From NCBI GenBank assembly GCA_963807925.1, contig CAWEDP010000002.1:682001-746000 (forward strand): a stretch of DNA of 64,000 bases, written 5' to 3'. The notes under the pieces were generated by a model. The model did no database searches. It saw only the letters and a program-made list of their open reading frames with translations, and was not told the DNA's origin. Made by a program: the position numbers and the translations under genes. Numbering within the stretch: the first letter of the stretch is position 1; each line of letters begins with the position of its first letter. Shown here piece by piece: positions 8,664 through 16,088 of the stretch. Origin of the DNA: CAWEDP01 sp963807925. GTDB taxonomy: Bacteria; Acidobacteriota; Vicinamibacteria; Vicinamibacterales; CAVVIG01.

Positions 8664-9950
8664 CTAGCAGGATGCTGAAAAAGTGACGTTCAGCGCTCGG
8701 TTATCGTTCGCCCAATCATGATGGCGACATCGCTCGTGGCTCGTGGTCCTCATGCCTTGGTTCCGTCAGGCTGGCTGGGCCAGCAGTGTGCGCATCCGGA
8801 CCAGGTTAAACGCCGCGGCGGTGAAGATGAAGTTCCAGTTGACGCGCGCGCCGCCGCGGTGTCGCAGCTTGCGCATCAGACCGACCGTCTTCATCCAGCC
8901 GAAACATTGCTCGACCAGCTTTCGTTTCTGTTGACTGACCGCGTAGCCCGGATGTCGGGTCGTGCGCGCATCGATCGCGCTGCCGCGAGTCGCCGTCTCG
9001 GGATACTGGGCCACATGCGGGGTGACGCCCAGCGTGCGGAGTTGGTGCACGAAACCTTTGGTGTCGTAGTTCTTGTCGCCGCCGACCGTCACGCGATGGG
9101 TGTCGGGCAGATCGGCAATCATCGCCCCGGCTGCATCGCGCTCCGCCGTCCCCGTGGCATGCGTGACCAGCGCGTCGATGATCAAGCCGTGACGATTCTC
9201 CGTGAGCACATGCCCGAGATACGCCAACTTGGCTTCCTGCCCCGAGGCTTTCTTGTACAGGCGCGCGTCCGGATCGGTGGTCGACGCATGCGTGTTGTTC
9301 GCCCGCTCCTCGCCGCGGAAGTTCACGGTCGGATTGCGGCCCGTCGGATCATCCGCTGGTGGATCCGGGCGGTCCTTGGGGCGAAAACTTTTCTGACTCG
9401 CCCACGCCTCGAGCAACGTGCCATCCACGGTGAAGTGGTCATCCGAGAGCAAGCCCGCCGCCCCCGCAGCCGCCCGCACTTCAAGGAAAAACGCCTGCGC
9501 GATGTCGCCCTCCAAGAGCCGGTCTCGATTCTTGCTGAAGACGGTCGGCACCCAGACCGGGTCATCCATACTCAGGCCGATGAACCACCGAAACAACAGG
9601 TTGTACTGCAGTTGCTCCATCAGCAGCCGTTCGCTGCGCACGGTGTACAACGTCTGCAGCAACAACGCCCGCAGCAACTGCTCGGGCGGGATCGACGGCC
9701 GACCGATGTCCGAGTACAGCCGGTCAAAACGAGGCGACAACCGCCCGAGCACTGCGTCGGTCATCTGCCGAATCGGACGCAGCGGATGGTCGGCAGGGAT
9801 CCGATCCTCCGGCGACAGGTAACTAAACAGATGCCCCGTTTGCTGGTCGTCTCCACGCATCGGCTGGCTCCCTCCGTGAATGGGAGCATCGTAGTACGAC
9901 GAGATCACGATGTCGATCCCATGGGAGTCACTTTTTCAGCATCCTGCTAG
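8664..9950. mobile_element. IS5/IS1182-like insertion sequence
   Basis: The 24 bases at 8664-8687 are the exact reverse complement of 9927-9950. The outermost four bases of each copy are CTAG, which is itself palindromic and is best read as a 4-bp target duplication; the element proper would then be 8668-9946 with 20-bp perfect terminal inverted repeats (GCAGGATGCTGAAAAAGTGA...). It carries one transposase gene and looks intact and recent. Confidence 0.85.
8766..9860 (-). CDS. IS5/IS1182-like DDE transposase
   Basis: About 364 residues from ATG 9860 (MRGDDQQTGHLFSYLSPEDR). The N-terminus carries the DUF772-type segment ADHPLRPIR...RPSIPPEQLLRALLLQ, followed by a DDE core: DDHFTVDGTLLEAWAS, VGGDKNYDTKGFV and the final VEQCFGWMKTVG glutamate helix. 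The start is chosen because homologous transposases begin close to GHLFSYLSPE. It is full length and should be active; it is transcribed away from the neighbouring GT2 gene. Confidence 0.9.
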   Translation of the reverse strand: MRGDDQQTGHLFSYLSPEDRIPADHPLRPIRQMTDAVLGRLSPRFDRLYSDIGRPSIPPEQLLRALLLQTLYTVRSERLLMEQLQYNLLFRWFIGLSMDDPVWVPTVFSKNRDRLLEGDIAQAFFLEVRAAAGAAGLLSDDHFTVDGTLLEAWASQKSFRPKDRPDPPADDPTGRNPTVNFRGEERANNTHASTTDPDARLYKKASGQEAKLAYLGHVLTENRHGLIIDALVTHATGTAERDAAGAMIADLPDTHRVTVGGDKNYDTKGFVHQLRTLGVTPHVAQYPETATRGSAIDARTTRHPGYAVSQQKRKLVEQCFGWMKTVGLMRKLRHRGGARVNWNFIFTAAAFNLVRMRTLLAQPA

Positions 9951-10718
9951 ATGCCCAAGGTCAGCGTCGTCATTCCGACTCGCAATCGTGCAGATCTCGT
10001 ATCACGAGCGATCACGAGTGTCCTGACTCAGACGTTTTCGGACTCTGAGCTCGTGATCGTCGACGACGGTTCGACGGACCGGACCGGCGAGCTCATCCGG
10101 CGGATTGGCGATTCGCGCATCACATATCTACGACATGACATTAGTCGCGGCGTGTCGGTTGCCAGAAATACGGCGATCGCTCGCGCCTCCGCCGAATTCA
10201 TCGCCTTCCTGGACGACGATGACGAGTGGCTTCCAGAAAAGCTCCGTCTCCAGATGGAGTGTATCGAACAGACGCGCCAAACCGTCGGCGTGGTGACCAC
10301 AGGATACCTGGTCCAGAGTGCGAGCTCCAGAACTGCGGAAGAAGTCATGCCGAGCCAGCGTGGATGGATGTTCGAGAGCCTGCTGCGCCGGGGGCGGTTC
10401 GATCACACGTCGACAGTCTTGGCGAGAGCTGAATGCTTTGACAGAGTAGGACTCTTCGACGTAACGCTTCCTTACGGCGAGGACTTCGACATGTGGTTGC
10501 GGATCGCCATGGAATACGAGATGGACTTCGTCGGGAGACCTCTGGTACGAGTGTATCCGCAGGCAAACGGTCTGAGCAGTAACTACGACCTGAGGACAGC
10601 CGGCATGGAAACACACCTGCGGAAGTTCAGCGACTTCTTCGAGCGCAATGGTCATGTGTTCAGTGAACGATTGAACCGCCTGGGGACTGATTACTGCTTC
10701 GCGGGCAACTGGGGGTGA
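9951..10718 (+). pseudogene. GT2 glycosyltransferase truncated by an IS3 insertion
   Basis: The GT-A core is intact: VSVVIPTRNRADLVSRA, LVIVDDGSTDRT, ISRGVSVARN and the DDDDEW metal site, then GEDFDMWLRIAM. The ATG (9951) begins directly after the CTAG that ends the upstream IS, with no ribosome-binding site in front. The 3' end is lost: the TGA stop at 10716-10718 is the first three bases of the IS3 inverted repeat. The normal helical tail of about 40-80 residues is missing and is not found on the far side of the IS3. The catalytic domain may still be made, but the gene is damaged at both ends. Confidence 0.75.
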
Positions 10719-10806
10719 TCCGATTCGGTGGACAGTTGATCTGAGTGGTTTTGTTCTTCGTTCTTCCTCTTCGTCAGAGAAAACAATGATCGATGTGGAG
10801 GCTGTG

Positions 10807-10870
10807 GGAATCTCGCGTTCTTGGCGAGATTTCCAAACCCCTGTGGGCGCGTTCTGTGCGTCCACAGGGG
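10807..10870. repeat. Twin hairpins with matching GTTCT loops inside the IS3
   Basis: Hairpin 1: AATCTCGC (10809-10816) pairs with GCGAGATT (10824-10831) around the loop GTTCTTG. Hairpin 2: CCCCTGTGG (10838-10846) pairs with CCACAGGGG (10862-10870), extended inward by four more pairs (one of them G-T), around the loop GTTCTGT. Both loops are 7 bases and share GTTCT. They lie downstream of orfB in the transposition strand and could be terminators or protein-binding sites. Confidence 0.6.
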
Positions 10871-11044
10871 TGGCAGCGTCCACATCGTCTTCGACGTCGC
10901 GAAAAGTTTCAATGGCGTGACGACCTCCGGGACCATGCGCACAGCGAAATTGAGGATACCGGAGTGGCGACCCTCCTCGAGAAGGTTGCTCCTGGGGCAT
11001 CCTGGACGGTTTGTGGATCCCGCTGATCCTCGCGATCGCGCGGA

Positions 11045-11929
11045 TCACGCACAGTGCTCCTTCCCGCGGCCAGAGCGGAACTGGCGCTCGAACTCGGCGG
11101 GACTGACGTAGTCGAGGGTCGAGTGCCGCCGTCGGGTGTTGTAGAACGCCTCGATGTAGTCGAACAGCTCGCGCTTGGCCTGGCCGTGGCTCGCGAACTT
11201 GTCGGCGAGCTCGGTCTTCAGCGTCGAGAAGAACGCTTCCATCACGGCGTTGTCGTAGCAATCGCCGGTCCGGCTCATACTGCACGTGATGCCGTGTGCC
11301 GTCAGGCGATCCTGGTAGTCCTCACTCGCGTAGGTCGATCCGCGATCCGAGTGATGCAGCAGCCCCGTCTCGGGACACCGGCGGTTGAGCGCCATCGTGA
11401 GCGCGGCGAGTGCCAGGTGCCGATCATTCACCGCACTGATCGCCCAGCCCACGACGAACCGCGAGAAGAGATCGAGGATGGCGGCCAGGTAGAGTTTGCC
11501 GCTCTCGCCGATCTTGAACTCCGTCGTGTCGCCGACCCAGCGCCGATTGGGGGCCTCGGCCGTGAACTCCCGATTGAGGAGATTGGCCGCGACCGGCAGA
11601 TCGTGAGCGCTGTTGGTCGTACAGACGAACCGCTTCGACTGCCGCGCTTTCAAGCCCTCCTCTTGCATCAATCGGATCACACGCTTCCGGCTCACGTGTT
11701 CGGCGTGCTCCTCGCGGAGATCGCGGTGTATCCGTGGACTGCCATAGCTTTGTTTGCTGGCGTCGAAGGACGTCCGGATGAGCACCTTCAGCCGGCGATC
11801 CTGCTGCCGCCGCGGCGATTCCGGTCGCCGGCGCCACGCGTGGAACCCGCTACGCGTCACGCGCAGACACCGGCACAACAGACTGAGCGAGTGGTGCGCC
11901 TTTTCCGCTGCGATGAACTGGAACCTCAC
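11045..11929 (-). CDS. IS3-family transposase OrfB
   Basis: A 294-residue DDE integrase-fold transposase. It has an HTH_21 segment (YGSPRIHRDLRE), then the rve core with Asp in WVGDTTEF, Asp in LHHSDRGSTYAS and Glu in NAVMEAFFSTLKTE. The GTG at 11929 overlaps the orfA stop (GTGA), but the fused OrfAB made by -1 frameshifting is the likely transposase. Full length. Confidence 0.92.
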   Translation of the reverse strand: MRFQFIAAEKAHHSLSLLCRCLRVTRSGFHAWRRRPESPRRQQDRRLKVLIRTSFDASKQSYGSPRIHRDLREEHAEHVSRKRVIRLMQEEGLKARQSKRFVCTTNSAHDLPVAANLLNREFTAEAPNRRWVGDTTEFKIGESGKLYLAAILDLFSRFVVGWAISAVNDRHLALAALTMALNRRCPETGLLHHSDRGSTYASEDYQDRLTAHGITCSMSRTGDCYDNAVMEAFFSTLKTELADKFASHGQAKRELFDYIEAFYNTRRRHSTLDYVSPAEFERQFRSGRGKEHCA

Positions 11930-12243
11930 CGCCGCTCGTTCGCGAAGAAGGCCGCCGCCTTTTTTAAGATCTCCCGCTCTTCCCGCAGAATCCGGTTCTC
12001 TTTCCGGAGGCGAGCGAGCTCCTCGCGTTCAGCTGTCGTCAACCCCGTCCGCCCGTTCGAGCGGTCCGCCTGGGCGCGCTTCACCCACTCCCGCAGCGCC
12101 GTCTCGGTCAAATCGAGATCGCGGGCGGCGGCGCCTACGGTCTTGCCCTCGTCCAGCACCAGCCGCACCGCCTGGGCCTTGAAGTCGTCGTCAAACCGCC
12201 GGCGCGGTCGCCGGCTTTTCGTCTCTTTGGCCATTCGGGACAT
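11926..12243 (-). CDS. IS3-family transposase OrfA
   Basis: About 105 residues from ATG 12243, which follows AAAGGTGG on the coding strand; ATG 12234 is an alternative. It contains the HTH_Tnp_1 pattern RRFDDDFKAQAVRLVLDEG, ALREWVKRA and a leucine-zipper-like LARLRKENRILREEREILKK helix. It binds the IS ends and provides the N-terminus of the OrfAB transposase. Confidence 0.9.
   Translation of the reverse strand: MSRMAKETKSRRPRRRFDDDFKAQAVRLVLDEGKTVGAAARDLDLTETALREWVKRAQADRSNGRTGLTTAEREELARLRKENRILREEREILKKAAAFFANERR
11959..11965 (-). promoter_or_regulatory. Programmed -1 frameshift site A AAA AAG
   Basis: On the coding strand the heptamer A AAA AAG falls in the correct orfA phase (codons TTA AAA AAG). 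A -1 slip there enters the orfB frame about ten codons before the orfB start. This is the standard slippery sequence of IS3 elements. Confidence 0.85.
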
Positions 12244-12361
12244 CGTATCCACCTTTCGGAAGATGTCCACGAAACCGGATCAAGCGCACCGGCCCGTGGC
12301 GCGCGTCGGCGAGGCTGAGGCCTCTCCGGTCGCCCTCCGGGCTCCCTCCGAGGCCCCAGCC

Positions 12362-12412
12362 TCGCCTGGTTTCTGTCTGGACATAGCCCATTCTCCTCTC
12401 TCCAATGGGCTG
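12362..12412. repeat. Hairpin next to the IS3 right end
   Basis: GGACATAGCCCATT and AATGGGCTGTCC form a 12-bp stem with a two-base bulge around the loop CTCCTCTCTCC, in the 135 bases between the IS3 right end and the truncated carboxypeptidase-regulatory gene. A second inverted repeat (GAGGCTGAGGCCTC with GAGGCCCCAGCCTC) lies just before it, around 12308-12366. Origin unknown. Confidence 0.4.
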
Positions 12413-12417
12413 TCCAA

Positions 12418-12810
12418 TCAATTCGTGCGGCGGGGGAGTTTGTCGGGTACGTGCAGGGGCTTGCCTTGTTCCAGCGGCCGGCGTTGGCCGTACCGGAGCG
12501 TCAAGTAGCCGCTCCGATTCACGGTCACGGTGTACTGACCAGCGGGAAGCTCCGTCAGCTCGTATCGGCCGTCGGCGTCCGTGCTTGCGGTGCGATTGTT
12601 CCCGGCCAGTTCTGGCGCGGACACGGTGATCCTGACGCGGCGCAGGGGACGCCCGGTGTCTCCGGCGAGTACACGTCCGCGAATCGTCGCGGTTCCCGTC
12701 TTGGCGACGGGTCGCTGATCTCGCGGCGGCCCCTGAGCGCTTACGTTCCAGGCTGCCGTGTGCAGTGCCGCCGTCACAACGGCGAGTTCGACGAAGCGGG
12801 ACAAGCGCAT
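12418..12810 (-). pseudogene. N-terminal fragment of a carboxypeptidase-regulatory-domain protein
   Basis: Starts at ATG 12810 (MRLSRFVELAVV) with a signal peptide ending near VSAQG. One CarboxypepD_reg-like beta-sandwich follows: TATIRGRVLAGDTGRPLRRV, DADGRYELTELPAGQYTV, then GYLTLRYGQRRPLEQGKPL. Relatives of this type continue for several hundred residues; here the frame ends after LPRRTN, about 135 bases from the IS3 right end. The loss of the 3' part, together with the loss of the GT2 3' end on the other side, points to a deletion at the IS3. Confidence 0.55.
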
Positions 12811-12839
12811 ACGTACCTCGCTCGTCGACGACATCTTGA

Positions 12840-13160
12840 ATCTTCCGCTGCTGGGGAGCAATCGATTTCTAGCGCTGACGAGCATTCGAACACGACGTCT
12901 GAGAAGGCCTCATGGCTGTTTCCTCGGGGTGTTCCCCATTTCATGAATGCTTCGAACTGTCGCCGCTCGGCAGGCGTCATCGTCGGGACTCGATGTTCCA
13001 CCGGCTCGGTGAATTCTGAACGGGAGCGAAGCGCGGCCAGGTCGGCCTCATATGGCCGAGTAACCCACGCATTGTTCGCGCCGGCGGCTGCGGCGGAGAT
13101 CAGCGCGAAGACTACGGCAAGCGCCCATCGGTGGACTACCGCTGGCCGAAGCCGGAGCAT
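12840..13160 (-). pseudogene. Truncated copy of the mobilization-linked coiled-coil/membrane protein
   Basis: The segment MLRLRPAVVHRWALAVVFAL...WVTRPYEADLAALRSRSEF...MTPAERRQFEAFMKWG closely matches the C-terminal half of the gene at 15574-16086. The N-terminal coiled-coil half is absent because the copy is fused at about 13180 to an integrase end. It is a remnant of an earlier element copy. Confidence 0.6.
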
Positions 13161-13183
13161 TTCGCCTTCTCGCAGCCGTCGAA

Positions 13184-13344
13184 GGTCGACGCTGCGAATG
13201 CTCGAACGTTACGCGCATCCGAGCGGCGCCGAGGTGTCGCGGGCCGTCCGCGTGCTCACCGCCTACACGACCCGTACAAGAACCGGCACAGCGACGAAAA
13301 ATGGACCGGCGATCCGAAGAACGCCGACGCCGGAAGTGCTGTGA
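13184..13344 (+). pseudogene. Tyrosine recombinase C-terminal fragment, copy 1
   Basis: Encodes STLRMLERYAHPSGAEVSRA, including the catalytic Tyr of LERYAH, then TAYTTRTRTGTATKNG, ending at TGA 13342-13344. It is nearly identical to 17046-17207. The rest of the integrase is missing; it joins directly to the truncated gene at 13160. Confidence 0.65.
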
Positions 13345-13361
13345 AGAGTGAAGTGACGAAG

Positions 13362-13405
13362 TGGCGTCCCCAACGGGATTCGAACCCGTTTTTGGCTTTG
13401 AAAGT
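13362..13405 (-). repeat. att site: copy of the tRNA-Glu 3' end
   Basis: Contains TGGCGTCCCCAACGGG and ATTCGAACCCG, then diverges from the tRNA after the anticodon-arm boundary (TTTTGGCTTTGAAAG). It is the far attachment site of an element integrated in tRNA-Glu at 17225-17300, or of an element stacked next to it. Confidence 0.75.
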
Positions 13406-13521
13406 GAGAAAGAGGGGGATCCGAGCGATCAGTGATCTGTCGAGGGTTTCCGACTCATCGTCCGCCGCATCAGCACTTTAGTTGCGGTCGCCGACCTCAC
13501 TGACTGTCGCGCTAAATCACG

Positions 13522-13587
13522 CTCAGAACCCACAGAACCGGTACAAAAACCGGCACAGCAAGAGTGCGCCGCCCGGACTCCTTCTAG
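13522..13587 (+). pseudogene. Third integrase C-terminal scrap
   Basis: Reads RTGTKTGTARVRRPDSF then TAG (13585-13587). The GTACAAAAACCGGCACAG core matches the same position in both larger integrase remnants (near 13274 and 17134). It is a diverged third copy of the integrase 3' end, without the Tyr motif. Confidence 0.4.
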
Positions 13588-13626
13588 ACGTGCCGCCGGC
13601 GCTACAATAGGGGCTCAAGGAACCCG

Positions 13627-13821
13627 ATGGCACAAGACACGTTGATCCAGAAAATCCGCAGCCTCCCCCCGGAGCGAGTGGCCGAGGTCGAGGACTTCGT
13701 CGACTTTCTGACGGTTCGGGATCAGGACAGGCATTTTACGCAGGCCGCCGCACGTTTGTCCGAAGACGCATTCCGTGCGGTTTGGGACAACTCCGACGAT
13801 GCCGAATACGACCGGCTATAG
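13627..13821 (+). CDS. Antitoxin, DUF2281-type
   Basis: A 64-residue acidic protein (LIQKIRSLPPERVAEVEDFVDFL) of the DUF2281 pattern, usual antitoxin partner of small toxins. The start ATG is preceded by CAAGGAA. It overlaps the toxin gene by 23 bases, so translation is likely coupled. The N-terminal helices resemble those of other VapB/DUF2281 proteins; the C-terminus would bind the toxin. Confidence 0.8.
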   Translation: MAQDTLIQKIRSLPPERVAEVEDFVDFLTVRDQDRHFTQAAARLSEDAFRAVWDNSDDAEYDRL

Positions 13822-14149
13822 CTTCGGCGACATCGTCCTCGTCCCATTCCCCTTCACAGACCAGACCGCCTCAAAGAAGCGACCAGCCGTCGTCGTTAGC
13901 GCGGACGCTTATCATCAGCAACGGCCCGACGTGATCCTGATGGCTGTCACGAGTCAGATTCTTCGTCCCGCCGGGTCTGTTGGCGAGGTGCTCATCGCCG
14001 ATTGGCGCGGCGCCGGACTGCCCAAGGCGTCGCTGATCAAGCCTGTTCTGGCCACGGTCGAGCAGGGACTGATCTTGCGCAAGCTCGGTGCTCTCCAAGG
14101 TGACGATGTTCAGTCGCTTCGCTCGGCTCTGCGGAAGATTCTCGGCTAG
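13799..14149 (+). CDS. PemK/MazF-type toxin (mRNA interferase)
   Basis: A 116-residue protein from ATG 13799. YSFGDIVLVPFPFTDQTASKKRPAVV and ILMAVTSQI are the classic PemK/MazF signatures (the loop with Arg after KKRP and the conserved Thr/Ser). Such toxins cut mRNA at short sequences and are held by the co-encoded antitoxin. The pair is cargo of the tRNA-Glu element and could stabilise it. Confidence 0.85.
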   Translation: MPNTTGYSFGDIVLVPFPFTDQTASKKRPAVVVSADAYHQQRPDVILMAVTSQILRPAGSVGEVLIADWRGAGLPKASLIKPVLATVEQGLILRKLGALQGDDVQSLRSALRKILG

Positions 14150-14166
14150 AAAAGCGCTTCTGAACT

Positions 14167-14265
14167 ATGGCGCAAATCACCGACGCGACCTACGCGAATG
14201 GCGTTCTGAAGCCTGATGATCATTGGCCGATCAGATTAGCGCTGAACAGGTGCAGCGCCAGTTGA
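14167..14265 (+). pseudogene. DUF104-type antitoxin fragment
   Basis: ATG at 14167 opens a 32-codon frame (ITDATYANGVLKPDD) that matches the first 20 or so residues of DUF104/AF2212-like antitoxins (about 60-75 residues), then ends early and overlaps the opposite hydrolase gene by about 30 bases. A VapC partner would normally follow but is absent. Confidence 0.45.
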
Positions 14266-15480
14266 AAGTTCAAGCTCAGGGTAGAGCGGCGATGAAATGT
14301 TAAACGGCGAAATGCCGGCTCCCTTGAGGTAGGCAGCGAAGAAGGTGTGTACGCTGTACGTCGTCACTGCGAGCTGGCGACGGGCGTCAATCTTGAGAAA
14401 CCCGAACAGCCGCAGCGCGCCGAGCACGCTATGACTGGCCAACACGCCGTTGTCGCTATAAAGGAAGTGATTGGCGCCACGCAGGAAGATCCACGACCGT
14501 GTCGCCGGCGGTAGGCGATCGTAAACGGACTGGATGTCGGCCTTGACCTGCCGGATTTCCGGGTCGGATGAACCGTCGCCCGCGCCGCCGCTCGGGCCGG
14601 TTCGGCTGATCAGAAACATAAACGGCTTCTGCATGCCTTCGTGGACAACGCTGCCAAACGGCCAGCCGTCGATATCGATAGCGGCCTTGCACCGCGAGTC
14701 GTCGTGGCAAAACTGCGCGGCCTGCGCGCCGCCAAACGAATGGCCGAAGACGCCAACACGTGTCATGTCGAGCCGCCCAGTGAATGTGCCGGACGGGTCG
14801 GAGGCGTTCAGCTGCGCCAGTCGATCGAGCGCGAAGCCGATATCCGACGTCCACGCCGCAAGCAGCTTGAGAGCGACGCGCCGGAACTCGTCGCCTTCGT
14901 AGTTGTCCAGCTCATTCTGATCGGTCCTGCGAATTACCCGGCCGTGAGGAAAGCTCACCATACCAGAGCGATAGGCCGCATCGATGCCGACGACGATATA
15001 CCCGTGGCTCGTCAGATCTTCGGCGAGCGTCGTGTAGCCCGAGCCGGGGCCAGCGGGGCCTGTAAGGATCACGACCGGGAACTGCTGTTCTGGCGGCATG
15101 CTCACGTTGCGAAGGCTGTGCGCGCGAACCTTCGCGTTATCCCGATACACAAACGAAAACGGGAAGGAAGAGGGTTCCGCCGCGGCGCGCATGTCGGCGG
15201 GCACGTAGTCATCGGCTGTCGCCGACGTACTTGCCGTCGCCGGATACCAGATCCAGACCAGGATTTCCCGCTTGGTGCCGGGGTTGGGCGCCAGCGTATC
15301 TACGGTCGTCTCGTCACGCCAGTCGTAAATCGCGCGGCCGACCGCGAACGACCCCGTCGGCCGTGGGAGTTCGACGTCATGAGACCGCTCTACGGCGAGG
15401 ACCGCGAAGAGCCCAGCGAGCGCAATCGCCATCAAAGCGACCGGGGCGAGCAGGCCGTTCAACATTCGTCGAATGACCAT
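14236..15480 (-). CDS. Alpha/beta hydrolase (PAF-acetylhydrolase-like), membrane-anchored or secreted
   Basis: 414 residues. The N-terminus (residues 5-28) is a single hydrophobic helix, probably an anchor or uncleaved signal. The catalytic motifs are the nucleophile elbow GHSFGG, an Asp in AAIDIDGWPFG, and the His of GANHFLYSD. This layout (lipid hydrolase with GHSFGG and a preceding oxyanion PVVILTGPAGPGS) fits the PAF-AH/dienelactone-hydrolase-like group. It is the main non-mobility gene between the two att copies and looks intact. Substrate unknown. Confidence 0.8.
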   Translation of the reverse strand: MVIRRMLNGLLAPVALMAIALAGLFAVLAVERSHDVELPRPTGSFAVGRAIYDWRDETTVDTLAPNPGTKREILVWIWYPATASTSATADDYVPADMRAAAEPSSFPFSFVYRDNAKVRAHSLRNVSMPPEQQFPVVILTGPAGPGSGYTTLAEDLTSHGYIVVGIDAAYRSGMVSFPHGRVIRRTDQNELDNYEGDEFRRVALKLLAAWTSDIGFALDRLAQLNASDPSGTFTGRLDMTRVGVFGHSFGGAQAAQFCHDDSRCKAAIDIDGWPFGSVVHEGMQKPFMFLISRTGPSGGAGDGSSDPEIRQVKADIQSVYDRLPPATRSWIFLRGANHFLYSDNGVLASHSVLGALRLFGFLKIDARRQLAVTTYSVHTFFAAYLKGAGISPFNISSPLYPELELSTGAAPVQR

Positions 15481-15573
15481 TGTAAATGACTTTACAGATC
15501 AGAGCACTTCGGGTCAAGCGCGCGGCCGAACTCCCGTCCGGTCTTTCAGCGGTGGCGTCCAAATACCGCGTCG

Positions 15574-16086
15574 CTATAAGCCTGGTGCCGCGTCGATCAC
15601 AAAATGGCGAGTAAACAGGTTTGACCGCTTCGGCCACGCGCCCCACTTCATCAGTGCGTCGAATTGCCGTCGCTCGGCAGGTGTCATTGTCAGGACTCGG
15701 CGTTCGACCAGTTCGGTGAATTCCGTGCGGGAACGAAGCGCGGCCAGTTCGCCCTGATATGGCCTCGTAACCCAAGCGTAGCCGGCGCCAGTGGCTGCGG
15801 CCGAGGCCAGCGCGAAGATCAAAGCCAGCGCCCATCGACGTACGACGGCTGGTCTCAGACGGCGCATTTCTGCTTGGCGCACGCGTCGAACCTCGGCGAC
15901 CACGCGCTCCGCCTCTCCAAGCCAACGCTCCTCCCGCTGGATCAGCGCCTTCAATTCGTCCGTGCGAGATAGCGCCTTAACCTGTGTCTGCAATTCACTC
16001 ATGAGAGCCGAGGTTTCTCGCACGACGGCGTACACCTGGCCGGCGGCGGCTCGTTGCTCGCGGAACGCGTCGAGGGCATTCGTCAT
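15574..16086 (-). CDS. Mobilization-linked coiled-coil membrane protein
   Basis: About 170 residues from ATG 16086 (MTNALDAFREQRAAAGQ). The first 85 residues are a charged coiled coil, then RRWALALIFALASAAATG is one membrane helix, then a short domain with TMTPAERRQFDALMKWG. It begins 3 bases after the relaxase remnant and is found again in truncated form at 12840-13160, so it belongs to the mobilizable element. Function unknown; an accessory role in mobilization is inferred from position. Confidence 0.65.
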   Translation of the reverse strand: MTNALDAFREQRAAAGQVYAVVRETSALMSELQTQVKALSRTDELKALIQREERWLGEAERVVAEVRRVRQAEMRRLRPAVVRRWALALIFALASAAATGAGYAWVTRPYQGELAALRSRTEFTELVERRVLTMTPAERRQFDALMKWGAWPKRSNLFTRHFVIDAAPGL

Positions 16087-16088
16087 AC

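Larger units (their letters stand above)
10716..12282. mobile_element. IS3-family insertion sequence
   Basis: The left end (10716, TGATCCGATTCGGTGGACA) and the reverse complement of the right end (12282, TGATCCGGTTTCGTGGACA) match at 16 of 19 bases and start with TGA, as IS3 ends do. Between them lie orfA and orfB with the usual frameshift site. The flanking bases (GGGG on the left, AGCG on the right) do not match, so there is no target duplication. About 330 bases between the orfB stop and the left end are non-coding and contain two strong hairpins, unusually long for an IS3 terminus. Confidence 0.8.
13184..13405. repeat. Direct repeat, copy 1 (integrase end plus att site)
   Basis: About 222 bases repeated at 17046-17268 in the same orientation with only a few differences, among them a missing G after AAAATG (so the reading frame differs), AAGAACC for AAAAGCC, and one base lost in the tRNA part. 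The last 40 or so bases copy the 3' end of tRNA-Glu. Confidence 0.85.

Noticed and set aside
12191..12421. Small minus-strand frame MGYVQTETRRGWGLGG...
   Set aside because: Overlaps the IS3 end and orfA and is low-complexity; no ribosome-binding site seen.
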